From: Halomonas halophila
Lineage (GTDB): Bacteria; Pseudomonadota; Gammaproteobacteria; Pseudomonadales; Halomonadaceae
Assembly (NCBI GenBank): GCA_002433675.1
Contig: DJIP01000235.1
Location: 1 to 17,979 of the forward strand
Direction of reading: 5' to 3'
DNA length: 17,979 bases
Position numbers and translations under genes: made by a program. Shown one piece after another: positions 1 to 7,928 of the stretch (within the stretch, counting starts at the first letter, position 1; every line of letters begins with the position of its first letter). The notes beneath the pieces are model-generated. The model searched no databases, was not told where the DNA came from, and saw nothing but the letters and a program-made list of their open reading frames with translations.

Positions 1-1
1 G

Positions 2-2287
2 GTCACCCTGGGTGGAAGCTGGTATTACGCCCTGGCCGGTCTGGTACTGATCGCGGTGGGCGCCATGGCGCGCTCCCGTCGCGTGCCAGCGCAGTTGCTT
101 TACGCCGGGCTGCTTATCGCCACGGCCGCCTGGGCCCTCTGGGAATCCGGCTACGACTGGTGGCCGCTGGCCACCCGCATGGGCCTGTTGATGCTGCTTG
201 CGATTCCGCTGTTGTGGCCGCCGCGTGCCGGCAAGCGCCTGGGTACGGTCGTGCTGCTGCCGGTCTGGGCGGTACTAGGTGTAGGCCTGCTGGGCAGTCT
301 GGCGGTGGACGCCCATCGCATCGAGGGGCGACTCAACGAGGACGAAATCGTCCAGTCACCCGAGCTTGGCGATTCGCCGGAGGCAAGCTGGCACGCCTAC
401 GGTCGCAGCAACCTGGGGCAGCGCTATTCGCCGCTGGACCAGATCACCCCGGATAACGTCGGCGAACTGGAACTGGCCTGGCAGTACCAGACCGGTGACA
501 GGAAGGGCCCCGACGATGTCGGCGAGACCACCTACGAGGCCACGCCACTCAAGGTAGGCAATGCGCTGTTTCTGTGTACGCCGCACAACTGGCTGGTGAC
601 GCTGGACGCCGATAGCGGCGAGAAGCTTTGGCAGTATGACGCCAAGGTGCCGGCGGAAAGCTCACGCCAGCACCAGACCTGTCGTGGCGTCTCCTACCTG
701 CCGCCGGCATCCGGCGATGGCGATAGCCTCGACGTCGCGGCGGCGAGCCAGCCGGCCGAGGCGCTGGAGCCGATCCAGTGCGACGCCCAGCTGTTCATGC
801 CGACCTCCGATGCGCGCCTGCTGGCCGTCGATCCGGCCACCGGTGCCCGCTGCGCCAACTTCGCCGACAACGGCGAGCTGGACCTGATGCACAACATGCC
901 GTTCACCCAGTCCGGCTTCTACTACTCGACCTCGCCCCCCGTGGTGGCCAATGGCCTGGTGGTGGTGGCCGGGGCGGTCAATGACAACTACGCCGTCGAT
1001 TCACCCTCCGGCGTGATCCGCGCCTACGACGCCAGGACCGGCGAGCTGCGCTGGAACTGGGATTCCGGCAACCCGGACGAGACCGCGCCGATCGGCGAGG
1101 ACGAGACCTACGCCACCAGCTCCCCCAATAGCTGGGCGGTGGCCAGCGCCGACGAGGAGCTGGGGCTGATCTATTTCCCGATGGGCAACCGGACCCCGGA
1201 CCAGCTCGGGCACTTTCGCAGCGAGGCCGAAGAGAAGTTCGCCACCTCGGTGGTGGCGCTGCGCCTGGACAGCGGCCAGGTGGAGTGGGTCCAGCAGTTT
1301 GTCCACCACGACTTGTGGGACATGGACACCCCGGCCCAGCCGAGTCTGGTCGACCTGGAGACCGACGAGGGCATGCAGCCCGCGCTGGTGGTGCCGACCA
1401 AGCAGGGGGACGTCTACGTCCTCAACCGCGCCACCGGCGAGCCGATCTTCCCGATCACCGAGGAGCCGGCACCGCAGGGCACCATCGACGGTGACTACGC
1501 GGCACCGACCCAGCCCAGGTCTGCGCTGAGCTTCCGTCCGCCGAAGCTGCGCGAGGCCGACATGTGGGGGGGCAGCCTGATCGACCAGATGGTCTGCCGT
1601 ATCCAGTTCCGCTCGCTGCGCTACGAGGGTCAGTACACCCCGCCGTCCGAGCAGGGCACCATCGTCTTCCCTGGCAACTTTGGCGTCTTCAACTGGGGCA
1701 GCCTGGCGGTGGACCCCAAGCGCCAGGTGATGTTCGGTATGCCGCTGTATCTGGCCTTCACCAGCACCCTGGTGCCCAAGGATGGCGCCGAACTCGGCGA
1801 GACCAACCAGGGTGAGCAGGGGCTCAACGAGAACGCCGGTGCCGACTACGCGGTGGAGATGAAGCCATTCCTGTCGCCGCTTGGCATTCCCTGCCAGCAG
1901 CCGCCCTGGGGCTACGTCGCCGGCACCGACCTGCGTACCGGTGAGGTCGCCTGGCAGCACAAGAATGGCACCATCGAAGACATGACGGCGCTGCCGCTGC
2001 CCTTCGAGATGGGGGTGCCGGGTATCGGCGGTCCGATCATCACCGACGGAGGGGTGGCCTTCCTGGCGGCGTCCGTGGACGACTACTTCCGCGCCTACGA
2101 CCTGACCACCGGCGAGCAGCTGTGGGAATCGCGGCTGCCAGCCGGCGGCCAGGCCACGCCGATGACCTACCTCAACAGCCAGGGCGAGCAGATGGTCGTG
2201 CTGGTGGCCGGGGGCCATGGTTCGATCGGTACCACCATCGGTGACTACGTGATGGCCTACAAACTGCCGGATCAGGCATCACAATAG
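2..2287 (+). CDS. gcd: PQQ-dependent membrane-bound glucose dehydrogenase, 5' end cut by window edge
   Basis: This enzyme oxidises D-glucose (and other aldoses) to the lactone on the periplasmic face and passes electrons to ubiquinone. The frame is open from base 2, and the codons before the GTG at 56 read GGSWYYALAGL, matching the first transmembrane part of E. coli Gcd. The gene therefore starts upstream of the window, and about 35 N-terminal residues are missing of a family length near 800. About four further hydrophobic segments follow, up to roughly base 310, and then the quinoprotein beta-propeller. Family signatures are visible: QHQTCRGVSY (bases 671-700), HHDLWDMD (1304-1327) with the Asp equivalent to E. 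coli Asp466 at 1319-1321, and PTKQG with the Lys equivalent to Lys493 at 1400-1402. The Asp-Lys spacing of 27 residues is the same as in E. coli. The C-terminal LPAGGQATPMTY and GGHGSIGT motifs are intact. No PQQ synthesis genes are seen here. A hairpin terminator follows. Confidence 0.96.
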   Translation, partial: VTLGGSWYYALAGLVLIAVGAMARSRRVPAQLLYAGLLIATAAWALWESGYDWWPLATRMGLLMLLAIPLLWPPRAGKRLGTVVLLPVWAVLGVGLLGSLAVDAHRIEGRLNEDEIVQSPELGDSPEASWHAYGRSNLGQRYSPLDQITPDNVGELELAWQYQTGDRKGPDDVGETTYEATPLKVGNALFLCTPHNWLVTLDADSGEKLWQYDAKVPAESSRQHQTCRGVSYLPPASGDGDSLDVAAASQPAEALEPIQCDAQLFMPTSDARLLAVDPATGARCANFADNGELDLMHNMPFTQSGFYYSTSPPVVANGLVVVAGAVNDNYAVDSPSGVIRAYDARTGELRWNWDSGNPDETAPIGEDETYATSSPNSWAVASADEELGLIYFPMGNRTPDQLGHFRSEAEEKFATSVVALRLDSGQVEWVQQFVHHDLWDMDTPAQPSLVDLETDEGMQPALVVPTKQGDVYVLNRATGEPIFPITEEPAPQGTIDGDYAAPTQPRSALSFRPPKLREADMWGGSLIDQMVCRIQFRSLRYEGQYTPPSEQGTIVFPGNFGVFNWGSLAVDPKRQVMFGMPLYLAFTSTLVPKDGAELGETNQGEQGLNENAGADYAVEMKPFLSPLGIPCQQPPWGYVAGTDLRTGEVAWQHKNGTIEDMTALPLPFEMGVPGIGGPIITDGGVAFLAASVDDYFRAYDLTTGEQLWESRLPAGGQATPMTYLNSQGEQMVVLVAGGHGSIGTTIGDYVMAYKLPDQASQ

Positions 2288-2343
2288 GCGAGCAGGGAGG
2301 GGAGCCGAACATCCGGCTCCTGCCCTGAAACAACGCCGTTGCA

Positions 2344-2381
2344 GCAAGAGCCCCCGTCGGATACCCGACGGGGGCTCTTGC
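2344..2381 (+). terminator. Hairpin terminator after gcd
   Basis: A perfect 17-bp inverted repeat (arms 2344-2360 and 2365-2381) with loop ATAC lies 57 bases after the gcd stop. The stem is very GC-rich. Only TT follows the stem, so this is a strong hairpin without a classical T-tract. It separates gcd from the next gene. Confidence 0.8.
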
Positions 2382-2397
2382 TTAGGTAACGGGGCGG

Positions 2398-2434
2398 ATG
2401 ACCGGGGTGCGGCAAAACACCCGCTACCGGTCAT
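2398..2434. promoter_or_regulatory. Inverted repeat and possible promoter upstream of the 205-residue membrane protein
   Basis: The arms ATGACCGG (2398-2405) and CCGGTCAT (2427-2434) are perfect inverted copies. Inside them, GGTG (2406-2409) faces CACC (2418-2421). The stretch just after is AT-rich for this genome. It contains CATAAT (2432-2437) and GATAAT (2448-2453), either of which could be a -10 box; I see no convincing -35. The repeat could be an operator or a hairpin. Its function is inferred only. Confidence 0.35.
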
Positions 2435-2520
2435 AATAAAAGATTCAGATAATGGGGATCTTTGTGCCGCTTCGGGATCGTGTGTTCCGGCGGCCTACCG
2501 CCAGGGACAGGGAGAAACGC

Positions 2521-3138
2521 ATGTCAGATATCGCCCTCTACGTGATGATCTATGCAGCCGTGCTGCTGTCGATCTATCAGGTCTACTACATCTACTACGA
2601 GCAGCACTTTGCCGACTTCGAGAAGCGTCCCGGACTGGACGCCGAGGCGCTGGAGGCGCTGTCGCGGCTGGCTGAGCAGGCCAGGAATACCGGTGATCGC
2701 GAGGCCTTTGCCCGGGCGGTGAACGAACGCTTCGAAGGCCGTGTCGACCCCAGGGTGGCGCTGGCCGCCTTCTCCCGGGATGACGAGCCGGTCAATGCCG
2801 CCATGCTGCTGCGCCGCCGTCGCCAGATCGTCACCAACGGTCACATCATGGTCCGCCATCTGGCGAGCTGGACGACCCGTCCGCCGAGCCGGGACCTGCG
2901 TGGCGCCCTGATCATCGTGATCATCGCGTTGTGCCTGTCGGTGCTGGGCCTGGGTGGGCTCAGCGTCTATACCATCGGCTATCAACTGGGCGCTCCGGCA
3001 TTCGCCTGGGCCAACGATCCCGCCATCCTGCTGTCGTTGATCACGCTGCTGATCGTCGCCACCCACCTGGTCTACAAGCTGGACGTCTACCTTCACGATC
3101 TCTACGAGATCGGCAGGCTGAATCCGCACTTTCGCTAG
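2521..3138 (+). CDS. Uncharacterised three-helix inner-membrane protein (205 aa)
   Basis: I do not recognise a family. I start it at the ATG at 2521 because GGGAG lies about 10 bases upstream; the same frame is open from 2452, but that start has no ribosome binding site. Residues 4-26 are a hydrophobic, tyrosine-rich segment (IYQVYYIYYEQHF). Residues about 40-115 form a charged, probably helical soluble part with an RRRR run. Residues about 129-152 and 166-190 are two further membrane helices, followed by a short charged tail (DVYLHDLYEIGRLNPHFR). The odd number of helices would put the two ends on opposite sides of the membrane. It stands alone between two terminators, so it is probably a single-gene transcript. 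Confidence 0.75.
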   Translation: MSDIALYVMIYAAVLLSIYQVYYIYYEQHFADFEKRPGLDAEALEALSRLAEQARNTGDREAFARAVNERFEGRVDPRVALAAFSRDDEPVNAAMLLRRRRQIVTNGHIMVRHLASWTTRPPSRDLRGALIIVIIALCLSVLGLGGLSVYTIGYQLGAPAFAWANDPAILLSLITLLIVATHLVYKLDVYLHDLYEIGRLNPHFR

Positions 3139-3262
3139 GTAGTGACGGTACTGCAGCGGCACGTCCAGGCGTCAGTCGCTGGTTCGCAGATGGGCGTATC
3201 GGTCGTCTGTATTGGCTAGAGAGTTGCCTTACCTGGGTGCGTCGACCACGCGCCAGATCTTG

Positions 3263-3288
3263 AGGCCCCGCTTAGGCGGGGCCTTTTT
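3263..3288 (+). terminator. Rho-independent terminator after the membrane protein gene
   Basis: A 9-bp perfect stem (AGGCCCCGC at 3263-3271 and GCGGGGCCT at 3276-3284) with loop TTAG is followed directly by a T-run to 3288. This is the textbook intrinsic terminator shape, about 125 bases after the stop at 3138. Confidence 0.88.
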
Positions 3289-3376
3289 GTGCAATATGCG
3301 TGCGTATGGCTTATGAGCTCCTTAATTGTTGGCGGAGGACTTGTTGCCGCTTCAATAACAAGCTGGAGGTTGAAAG

Positions 3377-3387
3377 TGGTAAGACCA
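3377..3387. promoter_or_regulatory. Candidate GntR-family operator, distal copy
   Basis: TGGTAAGACCA is a TGGT-N3-ACCA palindrome, extending to GTGGT/ACCAC at 3376-3388. It fits the TNGTNNNACNA pattern known for FadR-subfamily GntR regulators. Its core GGTAAGACC recurs at 3582-3590 just before the regulator gene at 3613. Binding by that regulator is inferred. Confidence 0.45.
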
Positions 3388-3560
3388 CCAGGTTGGCACC
3401 AAAGTCGCCTTTTGCAGCCCAGACCCGACGTCTATGGTTCAAGGCATTGACGAGAAAGCGTCGGACTTTGCAGAAACCGGGAAATAGAAGAGCAGCACTC
3501 AGCGTTGTCGTGACCGGCGGGAGTCGCTGTTGATGTGCTTCAGGTGAAGTGGGCGAGAAG

Positions 3561-3591
3561 TGGTCTTGAGGCTTCTATAGAGGTAAGACCA
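3561..3591. promoter_or_regulatory. Candidate promoter-proximal operator of the GntR/TRAP operon
   Basis: AGGTAAGACCA (3581-3591) repeats the distal site with one change. An extra half site TGGTCTT at 3561-3567 is a perfect inverted match to AAGACCA at 3585-3591. TATAGA at 3576-3581 may be the -10 box, which would put the site over the transcription start, as expected for autorepression. The GntR start codon follows 21 bases later. No clear -35 box is visible. Confidence 0.45.
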
Positions 3592-3612
3592 GTTGGGTGA
3601 GGGGGATGACCA

Positions 3613-4371
3613 ATGTTGGACAGCGCGATCCGTGAGGGCGAGTCGGTCAACGGCTATCAAAGAGTGTTCGAGGTCTTTCGTGAACGAGTCCTCAATGGAG
3701 AGTGGCGGCCTGGCGATCGTTTGCCCAGTGAGCGTGAATTGTCTCTGGAGCTCAAGGTCGGCCGACCGCTGTTGCGTGAGGTGATGCGCTCGCTGGATAT
3801 GCTCGGGGTCCTCGACATCCGTCACGGCAAGGGCGCCTATGTGGCCAAGGCCGACTTCAAGGTGTTGTCGGATTTCTTTGCCTTTTACCTGGCTCAGGAG
3901 AAGAACGCCCTCGACGACGTCATGCAGGCTCGGATAGCCATCGAGTGTCAGGCGGTGCGACTGGCCTGTGATCGCGCTACCGATAACGACATCGCCCGCA
4001 TCGAGACCTGCTTCAAGCAGTTGATGGCCACGCTTGAGGATCCCGAGCAGGGCGGGCGCGCCGACTACCAGTTTCATCTTGCCATCGTCGAGGCCAGCCA
4101 TTGTCAGTCGCTGATGACCTTGTACCACGCGATCTCCGCGCTGCTGCTCAAGAGCCACGTCCAGCGTCGACAGATCACCCTTGGTTCGGACGAGGTGATC
4201 GAGGCGCATATCGACTCTCACCGACAGGTGTTCCTGGCCATCGTCGAAGGTGACGGTGACAAGGCCAACCAGCGCCTGCGCGAGCACTTTTCCATCGGCG
4301 ACGAACTGCGCCGCAAGAGCATCATCGCCGCCTATACCCAGGAAGCCGAAGCAAGCCTTGGCCGACGTTGA
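3613..4371 (+). CDS. GntR-family regulator, FadR/FCD subfamily, of the TRAP-rpiB operon
   Basis: This is a 252-residue ligand-responsive DNA-binding protein. Residues about 12-78 form the winged helix-turn-helix with the typical LPSERELSLELKVGRPLLREVMRSLDMLGVL and the wing HGKGAYV. Residues about 95-235 are an all-helical FCD effector domain, with FHLAIVEASH and HIDSHRQVFLAIVEGD containing the histidines that commonly hold a metal ion in this fold. The ATG at 3613 is preceded by GAGGGGG, and the protein length is typical of the family. It precedes the TRAP genes in the same direction with a gap of 113 bases, so it most likely controls them and itself. The ligand is not known but is expected to be the transported substrate or a product of it. 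Confidence 0.9.
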   Translation: MLDSAIREGESVNGYQRVFEVFRERVLNGEWRPGDRLPSERELSLELKVGRPLLREVMRSLDMLGVLDIRHGKGAYVAKADFKVLSDFFAFYLAQEKNALDDVMQARIAIECQAVRLACDRATDNDIARIETCFKQLMATLEDPEQGGRADYQFHLAIVEASHCQSLMTLYHAISALLLKSHVQRRQITLGSDEVIEAHIDSHRQVFLAIVEGDGDKANQRLREHFSIGDELRRKSIIAAYTQEAEASLGRR

Positions 4372-4484
4372 GCGCCAGGCACCATCATCATGGCGCCACG
4401 TCAGCCTGTTGCCAGGAAGGTGACGACGCTCCATCGATACCGAAGTACCACAACGACAATACAACGCAACGAGAGGTGAGCCTG

Positions 4485-5486
4485 ATGAATTTCAAGACCG
4501 CTGCGACCCTTGCCACTCAGGGGTTGACCCTGAGCCTCGCGATCAGCCTTTCGGCCGCAAGCGCTTCTGCCGAAACGATTCGCTATGCCCATGTCGGGGC
4601 TGAAGGCGATTTGCAGACACGTTATGCCAGCGAGGCGGCTGAGGCCATCGCCGAGGCCTCCGATGGCGAGCTGGAGATCCAGGTTTATCCGGCCAGCCAG
4701 TTGGGTGGCGTTGCCGAAATGGTAGATGGTGTGCGCATGGGCTCCATCGGTATGGGACATCATGACTTCGCGTCCCTTGCGCGTATCGTTCCCGAGGCGG
4801 CGGTGTTCAACGCCCCCTATATCTATCGCGATGCGGCCCACGCCCTGGCCGCCACCGATCCCGAGACACCCGCGGTCAAGGAGATCAATGAACGGTTGAT
4901 CGAGGACGGTGGGGTGCGCATCGTCGGGCGCATCTATCGCGGTGCACGGCATGTGTCGTCCAACTTCGAAGTCAAGTCGCCGGCCGACCTCAAGGACAAG
5001 CCCTTCCGGGCGGTTCCGCTGGATCTGTGGATCTCCATGGTCAAGGGGTTTGGCGCCAACCCGACGCCGGTGGCGGTGTCGGAATTGCCGACCGCGCTGA
5101 TGACCGGTCTGGTGGTCGGGCAGGAAAACCCGCTGACCATGATCGCCGCCAACAAGCTCGATGAAGTGCAGTCCCACGTGGCGCTGACGGGGCATATGCA
5201 CTCGGTGCTGGCCGTTTTCATCAATGAGGATGTCTGGCAGGGACTGACCGATGACCAGCGTTCTGCAATCACCGAGGTCCTCGACGACAAGGCCGATGAG
5301 TCGCTCGAGTGGGCGCAATCGTCCGAAGAGGCCCTGGTGGAAGAGCTCAGAGGCCGTGGCATGACGGTGGTCACCGCCGACGACGGCCTCGATCTCGACG
5401 CCTTCCGTGAGCAGGTCAGTGCGCAGATCAGTGCCGACTTTCCCTCCTTTGACAGCTACGTCGAGCAGATCGCCAAGGTCGATTGA
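4485..5486 (+). CDS. dctP: TRAP transporter substrate-binding protein (DctP family)
   Basis: This periplasmic receptor catches the substrate and hands it to the DctQ/DctM membrane complex. The ATG at 4485 is chosen because AGGTGA lies about 9 bases upstream and the product begins with a clear signal peptide (residues 1-29, cleavage after ASA, mature start ETIRYAHV). The frame is open back to 4368, but that 39-residue extension is unconvincing. The mature protein has the TRAP fold signatures GELEIQVYPASQLGG (61-75) and SPADLKDKPFRAVP (165-178). Arg175 falls where family members usually hold the carboxylate of an organic acid, so a carboxylated ligand is likely. At 333 residues the size is normal. 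It is the first transporter gene of a set, with dctQ starting 68 bases after its stop. Confidence 0.92.
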   Translation: MNFKTAATLATQGLTLSLAISLSAASASAETIRYAHVGAEGDLQTRYASEAAEAIAEASDGELEIQVYPASQLGGVAEMVDGVRMGSIGMGHHDFASLARIVPEAAVFNAPYIYRDAAHALAATDPETPAVKEINERLIEDGGVRIVGRIYRGARHVSSNFEVKSPADLKDKPFRAVPLDLWISMVKGFGANPTPVAVSELPTALMTGLVVGQENPLTMIAANKLDEVQSHVALTGHMHSVLAVFINEDVWQGLTDDQRSAITEVLDDKADESLEWAQSSEEALVEELRGRGMTVVTADDGLDLDAFREQVSAQISADFPSFDSYVEQIAKVD

Positions 5487-5554
5487 ACCCTCAGGCATCG
5501 TCAGCGATGGGCGGGGCGATACCCCGTCCATCGAGAGGAAACAAGGAGAACGCC

Positions 5555-6034
5555 GTGTCCGGCTTGAAGCGTTTCTGGCAGGGGCTTTGTGCGCTGCTGC
5601 TGGTCGGCATCGTGGTAGTGCCACTGTCGCAGGTGGTAATGCGTGATATCTTCCTGTCGCCGCTGGTCGGGGCCGAGGAACTGACGCGCTTTCTTCTGGT
5701 GTGTCTGGTCTTCGCCAGTTATCCACTTGTAGTAGGCCATGGTGAGAACATCGGCATGAGTGAGCTCCGCGATATGCTGACTGGCCGGCCTCGTCGCCTG
5801 CTCGATACCACCATCTTCGTGGCGTCGGCAGTGGCCAGCGGTGTGGTGGCGTTCGCTACCATCACAACCATCGCCGATAACCTCAACAATGCCACCCCGA
5901 CCCTCAAGATTCCGTTCTGGATCTTCCTGGGATCTACCGCTATCGGCTTCGCGGTGGCGGCACTGCAGCATGTGATGCGACTGCGTGGCCAGCCCGCGAT
6001 TGCCTCTCATGACGATCCGCCGGAGGTTTCCTGA
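5555..6034 (+). CDS. dctQ: TRAP transporter small membrane subunit (DctQ family)
   Basis: The small subunit of the TRAP permease has four membrane helices (roughly residues 8-30, 44-62, 83-105 and 120-142). I start it at the GTG at 5555, because AGGAGA sits 6 bases upstream and the product then begins SGLKRFWQGLCALLLVG, a normal DctQ start. The frame is open back to a TTG at 5483 next to the dctP stop, but that segment is polar and unlike the family. The predicted 159 residues match the usual DctQ size. Its TGA overlaps the dctM ATG by one base (TGATG), implying translational coupling. Confidence 0.9.
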   Translation: MSGLKRFWQGLCALLLVGIVVVPLSQVVMRDIFLSPLVGAEELTRFLLVCLVFASYPLVVGHGENIGMSELRDMLTGRPRRLLDTTIFVASAVASGVVAFATITTIADNLNNATPTLKIPFWIFLGSTAIGFAVAALQHVMRLRGQPAIASHDDPPEVS

Positions 6035-7308
6035 TGGGGCTGGCCTTGATCGTTGCCTTTCTGGTGCTGTTTCTGCTGGGCTTTCCAGTGGTCTACGCCA
6101 TTTTGTTGCCGGCTATCGCCTATGTGGTGGTGGAGGGCTTTCCGCTGGGGCTGCTGGGGCAGCGTGTCACCTACGCGCTGGACAGTTTTCCGCTGGTGGC
6201 GGTGCCAATTTTCATCTTTGTCGGCAATCTGATGAACCTATCCGGTGTCACCGATCGCATCTTTCGCTTCGCCGACACCTTGGTGGGTCGAGCCCCGGGA
6301 GGCTTGGCCCAGGTCAACATCTTTTCCAGCCTGATCTTCTCGGGAATGTCCGGGGCGGCGCTGGCCGACGTGGGTGGGCTTGGCAAGATCGAGATCGAAG
6401 CCATGCGCAAGCGTGGCTTCAAGGCACCCTTTGCAGCGGCGGTGACCGCATCCTCTGCGGTGGTCGGGCCGATCTTTCCGCCGAGCATTCCGCTGATCGT
6501 CTACGGCTCGGTGACCAGTGTCTCGATCATTCAGTTGCTGATTGCCGGTATCGTGCCGGCACTGATCTGTGTTGCACTGCTGATGATCACCGCCGCGGTG
6601 CTGGCGCTGCGCTCCGACATGCCGCGCTCTGCTCGCTGGCCAACGGCAAGGGAGGTCGTCGCGTCGCTGCTGCCTGCACTGCCGGCGCTGCTGGCACCGG
6701 TGTTGATGATCGCCGGCATGATGCTGGGACTGTTTACCCCCACCGAGGCGGCGGCGGTGACCGCAGCCTATGTGGTGCTGATCAGTGGCCTGATCTACAA
6801 GGAGCTCACCTGGGCCCACCTGTGGTCCGCACTGCAGGCGACGCTGCGCAGTACCAGCGCGATCCTGATCATCGTTGCTGCGGCTTCGCTGTTTGGCTGG
6901 ATCCTGGCGGTGGAGCAGATACCCCAGAGCTTTGCGGCCTTTATTTTGCAGATATCCACAGATCCGTTGGTACTGCTGTTGATTGCCAACCTGATCTTCT
7001 TCGTGGTGGGCATGTTCCTGGATTCCACTACCGCGACACTGCTGGTGGTGCCGGTGATTGCCCCTCCGATGGTGCTGGCGGGCGTCGATCCCGTACATCT
7101 GGGGATTGTCGCCATCTTCAACCTGATGATCGGGCTGCTGACGCCACCCATGGGGCTGTCGCTTTACTTGATCTCATCGATTGCTCAGGTCAGCTTGCGG
7201 CAGTTGTTGAAGGCGTTGATTCCGTTCTACGTCCCGCTGTTCCTGACCCTTGCGATCATCACCTTTGCCTCCGATCTGGTGCTGTGGCTACCGGGTCTGA
7301 TGCGCTAA
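6034..7308 (+). CDS. dctM: TRAP transporter large membrane subunit (DctM family)
   Basis: This is the channel-forming subunit, which drives uptake with the sodium gradient in characterised TRAP systems. The 424 residues are almost entirely hydrophobic, with about 12 helices. Family features include GFPVVYAILLPAIAYV near the start, SGMSGAALADVGGLGKIEIEAMRKRGF (about residues 105-130), SSAVVGPIFPPSIPLIVYG (about 140-160) and LTPPMGLSLYLISSIA near the C-terminus. GGAGG at 6022-6026 serves the ATG at 6034, which overlaps the dctQ stop. The gene is intact and of full family length. Confidence 0.95.
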   Translation: MGLALIVAFLVLFLLGFPVVYAILLPAIAYVVVEGFPLGLLGQRVTYALDSFPLVAVPIFIFVGNLMNLSGVTDRIFRFADTLVGRAPGGLAQVNIFSSLIFSGMSGAALADVGGLGKIEIEAMRKRGFKAPFAAAVTASSAVVGPIFPPSIPLIVYGSVTSVSIIQLLIAGIVPALICVALLMITAAVLALRSDMPRSARWPTAREVVASLLPALPALLAPVLMIAGMMLGLFTPTEAAAVTAAYVVLISGLIYKELTWAHLWSALQATLRSTSAILIIVAAASLFGWILAVEQIPQSFAAFILQISTDPLVLLLIANLIFFVVGMFLDSTTATLLVVPVIAPPMVLAGVDPVHLGIVAIFNLMIGLLTPPMGLSLYLISSIAQVSLRQLLKALIPFYVPLFLTLAIITFASDLVLWLPGLMR

Positions 7309-7335
7309 CTTTCCCTTGCCAGCAATGGAGTTGTC

Positions 7336-7797
7336 ATGAAACTCGTCATTGGTTCAGATCATGCGGGCTTTCCGCTGAAGGCCTCTGTCGTGGCCTTTGT
7401 CGAATCCCTCGGTCATGAGGTGCAGGATGTGGGCTCCTACGATGACCAGCCGGTCGACTTCCCCGATATCGCCAGGGAAGTGACCTCTCGTGTCACGTCC
7501 GGAGAGGTCGAGCGTGGACTGATGGTCTGCGGAACCGGAGTGGGCGCGGCCATCGCCGCCAACAAGGTCAGGGGGATTCGTGCCGCCGTGGGCCATGACG
7601 TGCACTCGGCGCACCAGTGTGTCGAGCATGACGACGTCAATGTGCTGTGTATCGGCGCTCAGATCGTGGGCCCCTGGCTTGCCAATGATTTGATCAAGGC
7701 CTTTCTGGAGGCGGAGTTCTCCAGTGATGAAGAGTACCGCCGGCGGGTGGAGAAGCTCCACGCCATGGAAGGCGGCCAGGGGCCGCACGAGGGCTAG
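7336..7797 (+). CDS. rpiB: RpiB/LacAB-family sugar-phosphate isomerase
   Basis: This 153-residue cytoplasmic aldose-ketose phosphate isomerase is of the RpiB type. Visible active-site residues are Asp8-His9 in GSDHAG, Cys65 in VCGTGVGAAIAANK (65-77) and His98 in EHDDVNVLCIG. The C-terminal helix has RRRVEKL at 135-141. The region just before it reads DEEY; by recalled alignment a phosphate-binding Arg of E. coli RpiB (Arg133) appears as Glu. GGAG lies about 7 bases before the ATG, and the gene starts 27 bases after dctM, so it is in the TRAP operon. Its substrate is therefore more likely a catabolic sugar phosphate derived from the imported compound than housekeeping ribose 5-phosphate. No kinase is present in the window. 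Confidence 0.88.
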   Translation: MKLVIGSDHAGFPLKASVVAFVESLGHEVQDVGSYDDQPVDFPDIAREVTSRVTSGEVERGLMVCGTGVGAAIAANKVRGIRAAVGHDVHSAHQCVEHDDVNVLCIGAQIVGPWLANDLIKAFLEAEFSSDEEYRRRVEKLHAMEGGQGPHEG

Positions 7798-7928
7798 ATC
7801 GAGAGCGGTGTGGCCGTTTCAGGGTGATGTGATGGCCCAACCGGAGTACCAGTAACCTCCCTCACAGAGACTGCCAAAAGACGACCTTCGAAAATATGAT
7901 CACGGGTGCACCGATGCCGGCGCCTACA

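Larger units (their letters stand above)
3139..3612. other. 474-bp gene-free stretch between the membrane protein gene and the GntR regulator gene
   Basis: It holds a terminator at 3263-3288 and two related operator-like palindromes at 3377-3387 and 3581-3591. After the terminator the sequence is noticeably less GC-rich than the coding DNA around it. A frame open from 3300 to 3533 (77 codons) lacks a good ribosome binding site and has an unconvincing composition. I see no tRNA fold or other RNA gene. Confidence 0.6.

Noticed and set aside
1001..2218. A 405-codon open frame on the minus strand inside gcd
   Set aside because: It is antisense to a clearly recognised gene. Its product is rich in His, Arg, Gly and Val with no family features, as expected for a shadow frame in GC-rich DNA.
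3300..3533. A 77-codon frame between the terminator and the GntR gene
   Set aside because: There is no good ribosome binding site, the composition is unlike a protein, and it overlaps an operator-like palindrome.
4368..4484. A 39-residue extension of DctP with a run of four histidines
   Set aside because: It would bury the signal peptide. The ATG at 4485 has a good ribosome binding site, and the His run is just a CAC/CAT repeat.
4401..5726. A 441-codon minus-strand frame across dctP and dctQ
   Set aside because: It is antisense to two well-supported genes, has no ribosome binding site or recognisable domain, and its composition is typical of a shadow frame.
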